Source: JANXQG01 sp037147235 (GTDB lineage Bacteria; Planctomycetota; Planctomycetia; Pirellulales; Thermoguttaceae). Taken from it: a stretch of 15,530 bases of DNA. A model generated the notes under the pieces. It was not told the DNA's origin and made no database searches. It was given only the letters and a program-made list of their open reading frames with translations. The DNA lies in assembly GCA_037147235.1 (NCBI GenBank), contig JBAWVO010000147.1:1-15530 (forward strand). The letters run 5' to 3'. This document shows, one piece after another, positions 1 through 6,204 of the stretch. Made by a program: the position numbers and the translations under genes. The number at the start of each line of letters is the position of its first letter. Within the stretch, counting starts at the first letter, position 1.

Positions 1-1
1 C

Positions 2-322
2 CGGCGCAGAAATAACTGTCGCAAGAAAAGTAGCAGGCACACTCCGTGTGCCGTCCGCCCCCGCTCGGCGAGTGGGCAAAACAGCAGATACGTTGAGGAT
101 CAGTTCTTGCATCGAACCGGGCCTGCTAAAGCGGTAGCCGTGGAGTTGGCATGTCGCTTAGCCGACATGAGCGGCCGGGCAATCGGTGAACACTATTGTC
201 TCGGATCAGGGGCTGTCAGCGCCATTCATCGGAAGGTCCAGAAGGACTGGCAAAACATTCTCCCTATTGTAAACGAGCTTGCCCTGCGACTCCAAGGTAA
301 GCGCGAACGGAAAAATCGATAA
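2..322 (+). CDS. C-terminal part of a REP-associated (Y1/IS200-type) transposase-like protein, 5' end outside the window
   Basis: The frame is open from the left edge to TAA at 320-322. What remains is about 106 residues with no catalytic HUH or Tyr motif. The last 70 residues (from about base 95) form a helix-turn-helix of the type seen in the DnaA C-terminal domain: an ELACRLADMSGRAIGEHY segment, then SGAVSAIHRKV as the putative recognition helix. In REP-associated tyrosine transposases (RAYTs) of planctomycetes and proteobacteria a DnaA-like HTH often follows the Y1 domain; that family assignment is from memory. A REP-like double hairpin (36-77) lies inside the reading frame and would encode an Arg/Ser-rich linker, so the gene may be a relic invaded by the element its own family mobilises. 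An isolated HTH protein with a TTG start at 107 is the alternative. The nuclease domain cannot be seen, so the call rests on the HTH and the repeat. Confidence 0.45.
   Translation, partial: RRRNNCRKKSSRHTPCAVRPRSASGQNSRYVEDQFLHRTGPAKAVAVELACRLADMSGRAIGEHYCLGSGAVSAIHRKVQKDWQNILPIVNELALRLQGKRERKNR
36..77. repeat. REP-like element: two adjacent hairpins
   Basis: Bases 36-42 (GGCACAC) pair perfectly with 46-52 (GTGTGCC) around a 3-base loop. A second, imperfect hairpin follows: 57-60 pairs with 74-77 and 63-66 with 70-73, including one G-T pair, around GGC. Two closely spaced GC-rich hairpins beside a RAYT-like gene is the usual arrangement of REP/BIME elements. Similar strings recur in planctomycete genomes as I remember them; copy number cannot be judged from this window. 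Confidence 0.55.
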
Positions 323-379
323 TTGATATTTCAAGCCTGACCCCGTGCTGCGTGCTGTGCGTGCTGGATTCAGGCGTGA

Positions 380-566
380 TCGTGGGCTTGACGGTGAAGC
401 CCGTCGGAGAGCCGGATGCGGTAAATCCGCCCGTCCGGTTCGATGAGCGGGAAGTGGAAACGGAGCATGGTGAAGCTAGTGAGGCACTGGCAGACGAAAG
501 AGCCAGCAATAGATAGGCTGCACCTAAACCACCGCGCCACTTCTCGACTCTACCGGAATTATCCGG
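380..566 (+). mobile_element. Group II intron 3'-end remnant with domain V; otherwise the gene-free stretch 323-648
   Basis: Bases 409-441 fold like group II intron domain V. The 8-bp lower stem GAGCCGGA/TCCGGTTC contains the catalytic AGC triad at 410-412, a short 3'-side bulge follows, and an upper GCGG/CCGC stem carries a T/A-rich loop. The flanking sequence (a GTGAAGCCC lead-in and a GATGAGCGGGA-type follow-on) resembles what I recall from bacterial group II introns. No reverse transcriptase ORF and no domain I-III can be present, because the transposase-like gene ends at 322. This is therefore a truncated, non-mobile fragment whose outer limits are approximate. A small palindrome (CCGGA, 553-557, with TCCGG, 562-566) lies at its right side. 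ORFs crossing the region show no protein-like composition. I see nothing else between 567 and 648. Confidence 0.55.
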
Positions 567-648
567 AGAAACGAACGGTTATGCCCATTCGTCCGCAAGA
601 AGCAGGTCGAGAAGCAAAGCATAGGGTCAAACCCAGACAGTGGAAAAG

Positions 649-1614
649 TCACCCAAATACCGCTTGATCGAAGTCCTCTTGGCCGAGAACACGTCCCTTG
701 TTTATCGTTAATAGTAAGAGATCAGCTAGCAACCTGTAAGAATCATTCAACGCCGATGCGACCTTCTCGTCGGTCAGTTGCTCACCATGCACCACCTTGC
801 TTCGCAAACCGTAGAGCTTCTTGACCTCTTCAAACTTGGCTTTACGTGCATCGCCGCGATCTGTCAGAAGACACGCTGACAGCAGGGAGATCCGATAAAC
901 CAATTCGGAGGTAACACCAAAGATCGCCTCGATGCCGCTCCAGAGGTGAGCCACCGATGACCGAGCATCCTTAACGAAACGCCAATCAATCGCAGCCTCG
1001 AGTGCAAACCGGAATGGCTGGCGCTGTGCCGCAAGATCGTTAAAGACATCAAAGTGCTCCTGAATCCAGGTGGCATCCTCAACAGTGACCTCACTTGCCC
1101 GGAAATCCTTATTGGTCAATAGAGTCAGATGAAAATCAAGTAAATTGCCCTGAAACTTCGGCAGATCCCGCTTGGAATTGTAAACAGCCGCATCCGGCCC
1201 TTCCTCCAACATTTGTTGTTGGAACACGTGGGAAGTTCGTTTTTGATGGCCAGCAACAATGTTCCACGAATAGGAACTACATGCAACGCACAGATGTTGG
1301 GTGAATCCTCGCAGCACCAACAGGGTCGATGCCAACCACGCCCTATTTAGGGTGTCATAGCCAGGCGAGATCGCAGCGTCCTTGGCGGATTCAATTTCAG
1401 AGCAACACGCGGGAGCGACAGGATCAAGAACAGCCCATTCTCGGAAGCCGACGGCTCCGGCAGACGCAAGGTCGAAGACCGAAAGCGGCTGCTCAAGGGG
1501 ACGAAGCGAAACTCCAGGGGCAAGCGTTAGAGCCGCAGCCGGACGAGGAAGTCCCGCGATGAGTATGTACCAATTCCCGTCGTGGGACTCTGATGAAGGC
1601 GACCGCTCGCTCAT
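649..1614 (-). CDS. HEPN (Apea-like) domain protein, putative ribonuclease effector
   Basis: A 321-residue protein whose C-terminal third has the look of an Apea-like HEPN domain: a helical RFALEAAIDWRF stretch, LWSGIEAIFGV, a long hydrophobic helix, then RSKVVH (R271 to H276). That last motif is the R-x4-H metal-independent RNase motif of active HEPN proteins, and it is intact. The N-terminal two thirds match no family I recognise. I place the start at ATG 1614 because AAGGAG lies 9 bases upstream. The frame stays open to 1737 (ATG 1683, TTG 1737), but those starts have poorer ribosome sites. The gene lies downstream of the AlbA_2/ATPase gene on the same strand, with about 200 bp between them, part of which holds a possible small ORF. 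HEPN proteins with this motif act in abortive infection, toxin-antitoxin and other RNA-cleaving defence systems. Here that role is inferred from motif and neighbourhood; the RNA target is unknown. Confidence 0.75.
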   Translation of the reverse strand: MSERSPSSESHDGNWYILIAGLPRPAAALTLAPGVSLRPLEQPLSVFDLASAGAVGFREWAVLDPVAPACCSEIESAKDAAISPGYDTLNRAWLASTLLVLRGFTQHLCVACSSYSWNIVAGHQKRTSHVFQQQMLEEGPDAAVYNSKRDLPKFQGNLLDFHLTLLTNKDFRASEVTVEDATWIQEHFDVFNDLAAQRQPFRFALEAAIDWRFVKDARSSVAHLWSGIEAIFGVTSELVYRISLLSACLLTDRGDARKAKFEEVKKLYGLRSKVVHGEQLTDEKVASALNDSYRLLADLLLLTINKGRVLGQEDFDQAVFG

Positions 1615-1648
1615 TAGTCGTGACTCCTTGACTTCCAAAAGCCGGGTT

Positions 1649-1771
1649 TTACCTTGAAACGAGAACGCGAATTGGGTCGGCATAACAGAAAAAGGCTCCC
1701 CGATGAGCCTCCGACAACTCGGATTCGGCGCGACCAACCACTCGCAGGGCTTCGGTGTTCCAATTTGGCAT
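1649..1771 (-). CDS. Possible 40-residue small protein between the AlbA_2 and HEPN genes
   Basis: ATG at 1771-1769 is preceded at a 10-base spacing by GGAG (in AACAGGAG). The frame runs 40 codons to TAA at 1651-1649, beginning MPNWNTEALRVV and ending DPIRVLVSR. It starts 44 bases after the AlbA_2 gene ends and stops 34 bases before the HEPN ATG, so it would sit as a middle gene with operon-like spacing. It has no recognisable domain, signal peptide or Cys/His cluster. It overlaps the open upstream extension of the HEPN frame (1615-1737) in another frame, so only one of the two can be coding there. The alternative is a chance ORF in the leader of the HEPN gene, or a translational-coupling ORF. 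Confidence 0.35.
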   Translation of the reverse strand: MPNWNTEALRVVGRAESELSEAHRGAFFCYADPIRVLVSR

Positions 1772-1815
1772 CTGAGATTTACTCCTGTTGAATTTGTGCT
1801 TCCGACGATGCTGCT

Positions 1816-3216
1816 CTACTTCCGCTTTTTAGAACGCTTATTCCTCCATGCTGAACCGAAGCCAATGCGGCCAGGAACCGGCTCAATAAGATTTCGGTCC
1901 CGTAGACGGTAGAACACGTTCTTCATCGAGTTCTCGGAAGCAATGCCCGTGATCTCTCGGCCGATACGGTTAACGATCTCGTCATGGAGTTCCAGGTACT
2001 CCATTATTGACTCCTCGGGAGAGGCTAGTGACTCGTGCCTGACGTGAACACGAACGGCATTCTCCGTTTCTTCAATGATCGGGGGTTTAAGTCGCAGCTT
2101 GTTCATGGCGGCAAAGGCAGTATTGAGGCCCTCGCCAACATCCTTGTTGGGAGGATCCGGAAACTTATTGATGATTCTGACGATCGAACCATTACGGGCA
2201 AACTGCTCCTGTAAAATGTTCTTCGGAGTCACATGGCCGGGAAGCTTTCCCGGACTTTCTACTTCGATACGGTTATCGAAAATCCGGATGTGTACGTCTA
2301 CAGGAATGCTGTAGTCGCGATGCAACACTGCATTGGTCAAGATTTCGTGCAATGTCTCGTAGGGGTAGGAAATCGCCTCTAACCCCTTTGGCCCAAGCTT
2401 TTGGATTCCCTCAACTAACTCCACAGTCCTAGACACAGCCTTCTTAATCTGCAGATAGAGGTGCCCTTCGATCGTAATTGGGTTGAAAGCGAGTGTTTCG
2501 CGGCTTCCTTCCTTCGCAGAACTGCGATAGCGGTAAATCTTCACCCCGCATCGCTTTGGTAGTAAAGCTTGCGGTTCCTCCGAAAACAATAGAATTCCAG
2601 AAACGGTAGGCTTGTCAGACCGAATAAGTTGTTGCTTGGCTAACCATTCCTCTGGGAGGGCAGTCGGAACCACGTTACGCAAAAAGTCTGCGAGCACTGG
2701 TGAGTCAATAAGAACTGACTGTGGAGCATCAATCGTCTCGGATTCAAACGAGTGAATGCCCTTATCCATTTTCAGGCGACTAATGGCTTCCGGTGTTGTG
2801 CATGGCAGACATTGTGCACCCCGACGAACGTACATAATTCCATCGGACGCCTTCGTCAGTTCTCTGGTCTTGTTGACCGCCACCTGTAGAACTAAGCCAT
2901 GCCTCTTATGAGCCGACAGAAAAGTGTACGAATAGTACTGCCCTAACGGGAAGAGTTGTTCAAACGCCTGGAGATGCCCATTCGCAGCCTCTTGATCATC
3001 AAAGCCACGCCACTCGAAGTGTTTCTTGCTGCCTTTTTCAACCTCATCAATGCCGACATACAACTCGCCACCGTTGGCGTTTGCTAATGCGGAAATAGCT
3101 TTTGTGAGCTTCGCGGGTTTGATTTCAACCGCCTTCATATCGAGAAAGTGGCCTTCCTTCGAGGACAGAAGCTGCTTCACCTGGGACGCTTGAATCTTGA
3201 CCTTGTCGATACTCAT
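1816..3216 (-). CDS. AlbA_2 (Schlafen-like) domain and GHKL-type ATPase protein, RecG-related COG2865 type
   Basis: A 466-residue protein with three regions. Residues of about 15-130 form an AlbA_2/Schlafen-type domain with the characteristic ALANANGGELYVGIDE segment and later an MYVRRG strand; in this family it binds or cleaves nucleic acid. Residues of about 280-390 match a HATPase_c_4 domain: the N-box E291-x3-N295 in EILTNAVLHRDY, an IRIFDNRIEVESPGKL segment, and a glycine box DVGEGLNTAF near 358-367. The last 65 residues look like a winged helix ending in a Lys/Arg tail. ATG 3216 is preferred over GTG 3222 because GAGGA lies 7 bases upstream of it. The family is widespread, usually annotated as an ATP-binding or putative transcriptional regulator, and frequent in mobile or defence regions. 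Pairing with the HEPN gene suggests a sensor or antitoxin role; that is inference. Confidence 0.8.
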   Translation of the reverse strand: MSIDKVKIQASQVKQLLSSKEGHFLDMKAVEIKPAKLTKAISALANANGGELYVGIDEVEKGSKKHFEWRGFDDQEAANGHLQAFEQLFPLGQYYSYTFLSAHKRHGLVLQVAVNKTRELTKASDGIMYVRRGAQCLPCTTPEAISRLKMDKGIHSFESETIDAPQSVLIDSPVLADFLRNVVPTALPEEWLAKQQLIRSDKPTVSGILLFSEEPQALLPKRCGVKIYRYRSSAKEGSRETLAFNPITIEGHLYLQIKKAVSRTVELVEGIQKLGPKGLEAISYPYETLHEILTNAVLHRDYSIPVDVHIRIFDNRIEVESPGKLPGHVTPKNILQEQFARNGSIVRIINKFPDPPNKDVGEGLNTAFAAMNKLRLKPPIIEETENAVRVHVRHESLASPEESIMEYLELHDEIVNRIGREITGIASENSMKNVFYRLRDRNLIEPVPGRIGFGSAWRNKRSKKRK

Positions 3217-3579
3217 TGTCACTTCCTCGCGAACGCTTTATTCTGACCAACACAATGGAAAAAGTGATTGGCTCGTATGGGGTGCTGTCGCCCCGAAAAA
3301 ACTGCGTACTCATTGGAATTTGGCACCCGTGCCAATTATCTCATGGGCTATATCCCCACTGCCCTTAAACCACCAAAGTCGTTCTCACCTCATCCGACTC
3401 ATCAATCATTTTCATGCTTCAGCAACGGGCTGTCAATTGGTAGGGAGGGATGAGGTAGGGATGGGGGACGGATTCTTTCTTTCGGGCTGCTTCGCTGGCC
3501 CAAGTTTCAGGCCGGTACAGGTCAGAATTGCAAAGCGGATACGGTTTCTCCCATTCCCAACCTGCGGAATCCAGACACT
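3217..3579. other. Gene-free spacer upstream of the AlbA_2 gene, containing an inverted repeat
   Basis: This 363-bp stretch must contain the promoter of the minus-strand AlbA_2/HEPN cassette, but I find no convincing -35/-10 pair. The one clear structure is a near-perfect inverted repeat at 3320-3335 (TTGGCAC and GTGCCAA around CC), about 105 bp upstream of the AlbA_2 start. It could be an operator or a short REP-type palindrome. Long frames crossing the region on the plus strand have no protein-like composition. Confidence 0.5.
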
Positions 3580-4212
3580 TTATTGGTTTTTCTCTTTTTT
3601 GGGCCTGCCGCCCTTCTGCGGTTTCAAGACGCGGTCAACAAGACCCTCCAGGCGGTCCAGGAAGGTTTCGTCACCAGCTTCCTGCCGTGTGGCGGAGGTC
3701 GTGCATATTGAGATCCTCCAGGCCTGTACTCTTCCGTAGTGCGTACCAGTGCTCCTTAATGTTGACGATGTGCCCCGTTTTGCTTCGGCGTGCCGGGAAT
3801 ACGAATTCAGAAGCGGCCGTCTGCTTGCGGCACGACAGGATGGTCAGTGCCTGCTCGGTCAGCGCGATGGCGGTTTGCTCATTGGACCGCCCCCCCCGCA
3901 CTAACGCATCACCCAGGATGCGTTGGACGGCTTCCCGGGCTTGTCCGACTGGTATACTGCTCGGCGGTTGAGACTGACACGAACCCGAAGCGCGAGCGAG
4001 GTTGCTAAGTCGTTGCCTCGCTTGCGCTTCGGGCTGGTATGGATTGGGACAATCTCAACCGCGGACAGTATAACTCGCTCGTCCTGCCGATCGGCGTAGA
4101 AACGTACTTGCCCTTCAACCGCTTTCTGAAGTAGAATGTTCGGCAGTTGGCGGCCGTCACACGCAATGCCAGCGCGGGTTGGTTTGAATCGTATGGGAAT
4201 AAACTCAACCAC
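3580..4212 (-). pseudogene. Decayed tyrosine recombinase (phage-type integrase)
   Basis: Read on the minus strand, three pieces remain. Near 4208-4100, NQPALALRVTAANCRTFYFR and KGKYVSTPIGR resemble the N-terminal arm-binding (DUF4102-like) domain of integrases. After an inserted palindromic repeat comes a piece with GQAREAVQRIL. Then, joined in frame, comes catalytic-domain sequence with LTEQALTIL, SEFVFPA and box II HDLRHTAGSW, which contains the H-x-x-R residues. TGA at 3671-3673 follows at once. The core-binding domain, the first catalytic Arg and the nucleophilic Tyr are missing. Past the stop, a +1 frame reads on (DETFLDRLEGLVDRV and a basic tail) to TAA at 3580. Internal deletion, insertion and a premature stop make it non-functional. 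It marks past integration of an element beside cdsA, possibly the one that brought in the AlbA_2/HEPN cassette. Confidence 0.75.
3984..4033. repeat. Long palindromic planctomycete-type repeat inserted in the integrase relic
   Basis: Bases 3984-4001 pair with 4016-4033 to give an 18-bp stem with one G-T pair; the arms begin CCCGAAGCGCGAGCGAGG, and the loop is about 14 bases. In translation the arms give the SPKRKRG/NPKRERG-type peptides often seen in spurious planctomycete ORFs, which suggests a dispersed family; this is from memory. It interrupts the N-terminal domain of the integrase pseudogene. Confidence 0.7.
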
Positions 4213-4259
4213 TATTAAAACCTTCTTGGCCGCGGATGCAAGTCCCCGGGTAATCCTTC

Positions 4260-5207
4260 ATGCTCAAATGGCGACTTTTGTTGGGAGTTTTGATCATTGG
4301 TTCGCTTGTGGGGCTGTGCGTCCTGGACGCACGTGCCGATCCCCTCGGGGTTGAGCCAGGACTGCCCGGCGCGGCTTTGATGCCGATTCTTCTTTTGTTG
4401 ACCGTATTGGCCACGCAGGAAGTGCTACGTTTGGCCCAGGCCGCAGGTATTCGCCCGGTAGCATGGACGATCTACGCTGGCAATTTGCTCCTGGTGGTCG
4501 CCCAATGGCTGCCGGCACTCTATTTATACCTAGCCGCGCAGTTTTCGTGGCGTGAGCTGGGCTTTTTCGATTTTTTTCTCGCCGGCACCCGTTCACCACT
4601 ATGGGCGATGGCGGTGGCCACGCTGATGATTTTCATCGGCGAAATGCGTCAATATGAGCAGCCGGGCGGCACGTTGGCCAAAATTGCGGTGGGTATCTTC
4701 AGCCTAGTTTATATCGGCCTGATGTTCACTTTTGCCGTGCAGATCCGACTTTTTTGGGGTGTCGGTGCCATCGCCGCATGGATTATCTCGGTGAAAACGG
4801 GCGATATTGGCGCGTACACCATCGGCCGGCTCTTCGGTAAAAATAAAATGTCGCCTACAATCAGCCCGGGAAAGACCGTCGAAGGGGCACTTGGAGCATT
4901 GCTTTTCGCCGTGATCGGTTCCTGGATCAGTTTCCACGGCATCGTGCAATTGGCCCCGCCTTATGTCGAACAGATGCCGGGCCAGCCGATCGGCTGGCTC
5001 ATCTTTGGATTGCTGATGGGCTCTGTCGGCATGTTGGGCGACCTAGCCGAGTCGCTCTTGAAGCGAGACGTCGGCTGTAAGGACTCCAGCGCATGGATGC
5101 CCGGCTTCGGCGGCGTGTTGGATATTCTCGATTCGCTCCTCCTTTCGGCGCCCATCGCTTGGCTTTGTTGGTCGCTCGGAATCGTGGGCAGTGGGCTAGG
5201 TCCGTGA
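4260..5207 (+). CDS. cdsA: Phosphatidate cytidylyltransferase (CDP-diacylglycerol synthase)
   Basis: This inner-membrane enzyme makes CDP-diacylglycerol from CTP and phosphatidic acid, the branch point for phospholipid synthesis. The 315-residue protein is highly hydrophobic with about seven or eight membrane segments. It carries the family signature in the C-terminal third: SPGKTVEGALG, then GDLAESLLKRD (D261, K268, R269), KDSSAWMPG and GFGGVLDILDS (D288, D291). The Asp residues expected to bind metal and substrate are kept, but the usual GHGGxxDRxDS reads with Phe for His at 283 and Ile for Arg at 289. Length is near the family norm. ATG 4260 begins a typical MLKWRLLLG helix, though no clear ribosome site precedes it. 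Its usual companions uppS and dxr are absent. The integrase relic ends 47 bp upstream, so its original promoter neighbourhood may have been disturbed. Confidence 0.9.
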   Translation: MLKWRLLLGVLIIGSLVGLCVLDARADPLGVEPGLPGAALMPILLLLTVLATQEVLRLAQAAGIRPVAWTIYAGNLLLVVAQWLPALYLYLAAQFSWRELGFFDFFLAGTRSPLWAMAVATLMIFIGEMRQYEQPGGTLAKIAVGIFSLVYIGLMFTFAVQIRLFWGVGAIAAWIISVKTGDIGAYTIGRLFGKNKMSPTISPGKTVEGALGALLFAVIGSWISFHGIVQLAPPYVEQMPGQPIGWLIFGLLMGSVGMLGDLAESLLKRDVGCKDSSAWMPGFGGVLDILDSLLLSAPIAWLCWSLGIVGSGLGP

Positions 5208-5284
5208 GACGCTTCCGTTGCGAGGCTTCTGCGAAAAAACCTTCCGTTGAGAGCCCGAGAGCCAGCAAACCGTGTAAACTTCGA

Positions 5285-5313
5285 TTGCCCTACCGCCTGG
5301 AAAAGCGTATAAT
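5285..5313 (+). promoter_or_regulatory. Near-consensus sigma-70-type promoter
   Basis: TTGCCC at 5285-5290 and a perfect TATAAT at 5308-5313 are separated by 17 bases. Transcription would start near 5320, leaving a leader of about 70 bases before the ATG at 5389. The site lies in the 181-bp gap after cdsA and points at the Pro/Gly-rich protein gene. Confidence 0.7.
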
Positions 5314-5388
5314 TGAGGCGGCTCTACAGCGTATCGTTCTTTTCGTTGCGAGGAAAATCCGCACCAACTCTTCTACGGGATTCAAGTT

Positions 5389-6195
5389 ATGCTCGCCTCA
5401 GTTGCCGTTTGCGCGATGATGGTCGGAGGTTTGATCTACCCCGAGTCCGAGATTATGTCAATTCCTTTGAAGGATGATTTCTCCGGACGAACTTCCATTC
5501 AGGATATGGAATGGAGGGAACGTGTTAAGCGCGTGCCTTTGCCGCGAGTTGTCACGGTTGATGATCGCCCCCAGGCGGGGGATGATACCCGGATGCGCGA
5601 TCGGCGGACTCCCGTCCCTCCAACCGACCCAAACGCCCCGCGCGGACGAATGCCTGTGATGCCGACGGCACCGACGCAGGCGGGTGATTTGCCGGGCCAA
5701 CGTCCCACGTCGAACATGCCTTCTCAGCCAGGTGGAGGCTATGCGCCTACTGCTCCCAGTGATGATCCCTATGCGAATATGTCGGTGCCAGGGCGTAAAC
5801 CTGTTGCCGGATATGGTGGCCGAGGGGTTCCGACATCCCCCACGATGCCGCGGGCTGGTAAACTTACCGCCAGTAACCCGATGACCAATCCTTCGGCCGG
5901 GGGCGGAAGCAAGCCTTATAGCGATTATCGACCGCCTTCGGGCTATACCCCGTGGAACGAGTTGAACCAAAGAACCAACAACGGCACGATTAATCCGTAT
6001 ACGCAGTACGTCCGTCCTCAGATGGATCAACAGAACTTCAACGCCCATACGAGAGAACAGATCAACGGCGTGCAGACGCTGCAACGCGGTTACGGAGCCG
6101 AAACGCCCGGCATGGAGGTTCCCATGGGCGGGGCCGGAATGGCCAACCCCAATACCTTCCAAAACTACAAGGGCTACTACCCGACGAATCCGTAG
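5389..6195 (+). CDS. Pro/Gly-rich exported protein of unknown function
   Basis: 268 residues with no enzyme motif that I recognise. Residues 1-17 (MLASVAVCAMMVGGLIY) are hydrophobic and could be a short signal sequence or anchor, though they lack the usual basic N-terminus. Residues of about 30-60 are charged (DMEWRERVKRVPLPRVV). The remainder is low-complexity and probably disordered: proline, glycine, asparagine and methionine rich, with PTAP, PGGGY, NPMTNP and MGGAGMANPN segments and many Tyr near the C-terminus (YKGYYPTNP). Such composition suits a surface, periplasmic or matrix protein. It has its own strong-looking promoter and no ribosome site better than GGGA. It converges with the glycosyltransferase gene, with only 9 bp between the stop codons (a small CGTAA/TTACG palindrome lies there). 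A long antisense frame across it looks like a by-product of its composition. Confidence 0.7.
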   Translation: MLASVAVCAMMVGGLIYPESEIMSIPLKDDFSGRTSIQDMEWRERVKRVPLPRVVTVDDRPQAGDDTRMRDRRTPVPPTDPNAPRGRMPVMPTAPTQAGDLPGQRPTSNMPSQPGGGYAPTAPSDDPYANMSVPGRKPVAGYGGRGVPTSPTMPRAGKLTASNPMTNPSAGGGSKPYSDYRPPSGYTPWNELNQRTNNGTINPYTQYVRPQMDQQNFNAHTREQINGVQTLQRGYGAETPGMEVPMGGAGMANPNTFQNYKGYYPTNP

Positions 6196-6204
6196 TACCG
6201 TAAT

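Noticed and set aside
443..667. 74-residue frame right of the intron domain V
   Set aside because: It begins inside group-II-intron-like sequence and is Arg/Lys/His-rich without a domain; better explained as non-coding.
3197..3739. 180-residue plus-strand frame upstream of the AlbA_2 gene
   Set aside because: It crosses a spacer and the antisense of the integrase relic, with irregular composition and no domain.
3890..3897. Run of eight C suspected as a frameshift in the integrase relic
   Set aside because: The catalytic fragment and the sequence upstream of the run read in the same frame, so no shift is needed there.
5458..6162. 234-residue frame antisense to the Pro/Gly-rich protein gene
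   Set aside because: It is Arg/His-rich with no domain, as expected opposite Pro/Gly-rich codons, and the plus-strand gene has a clear promoter.
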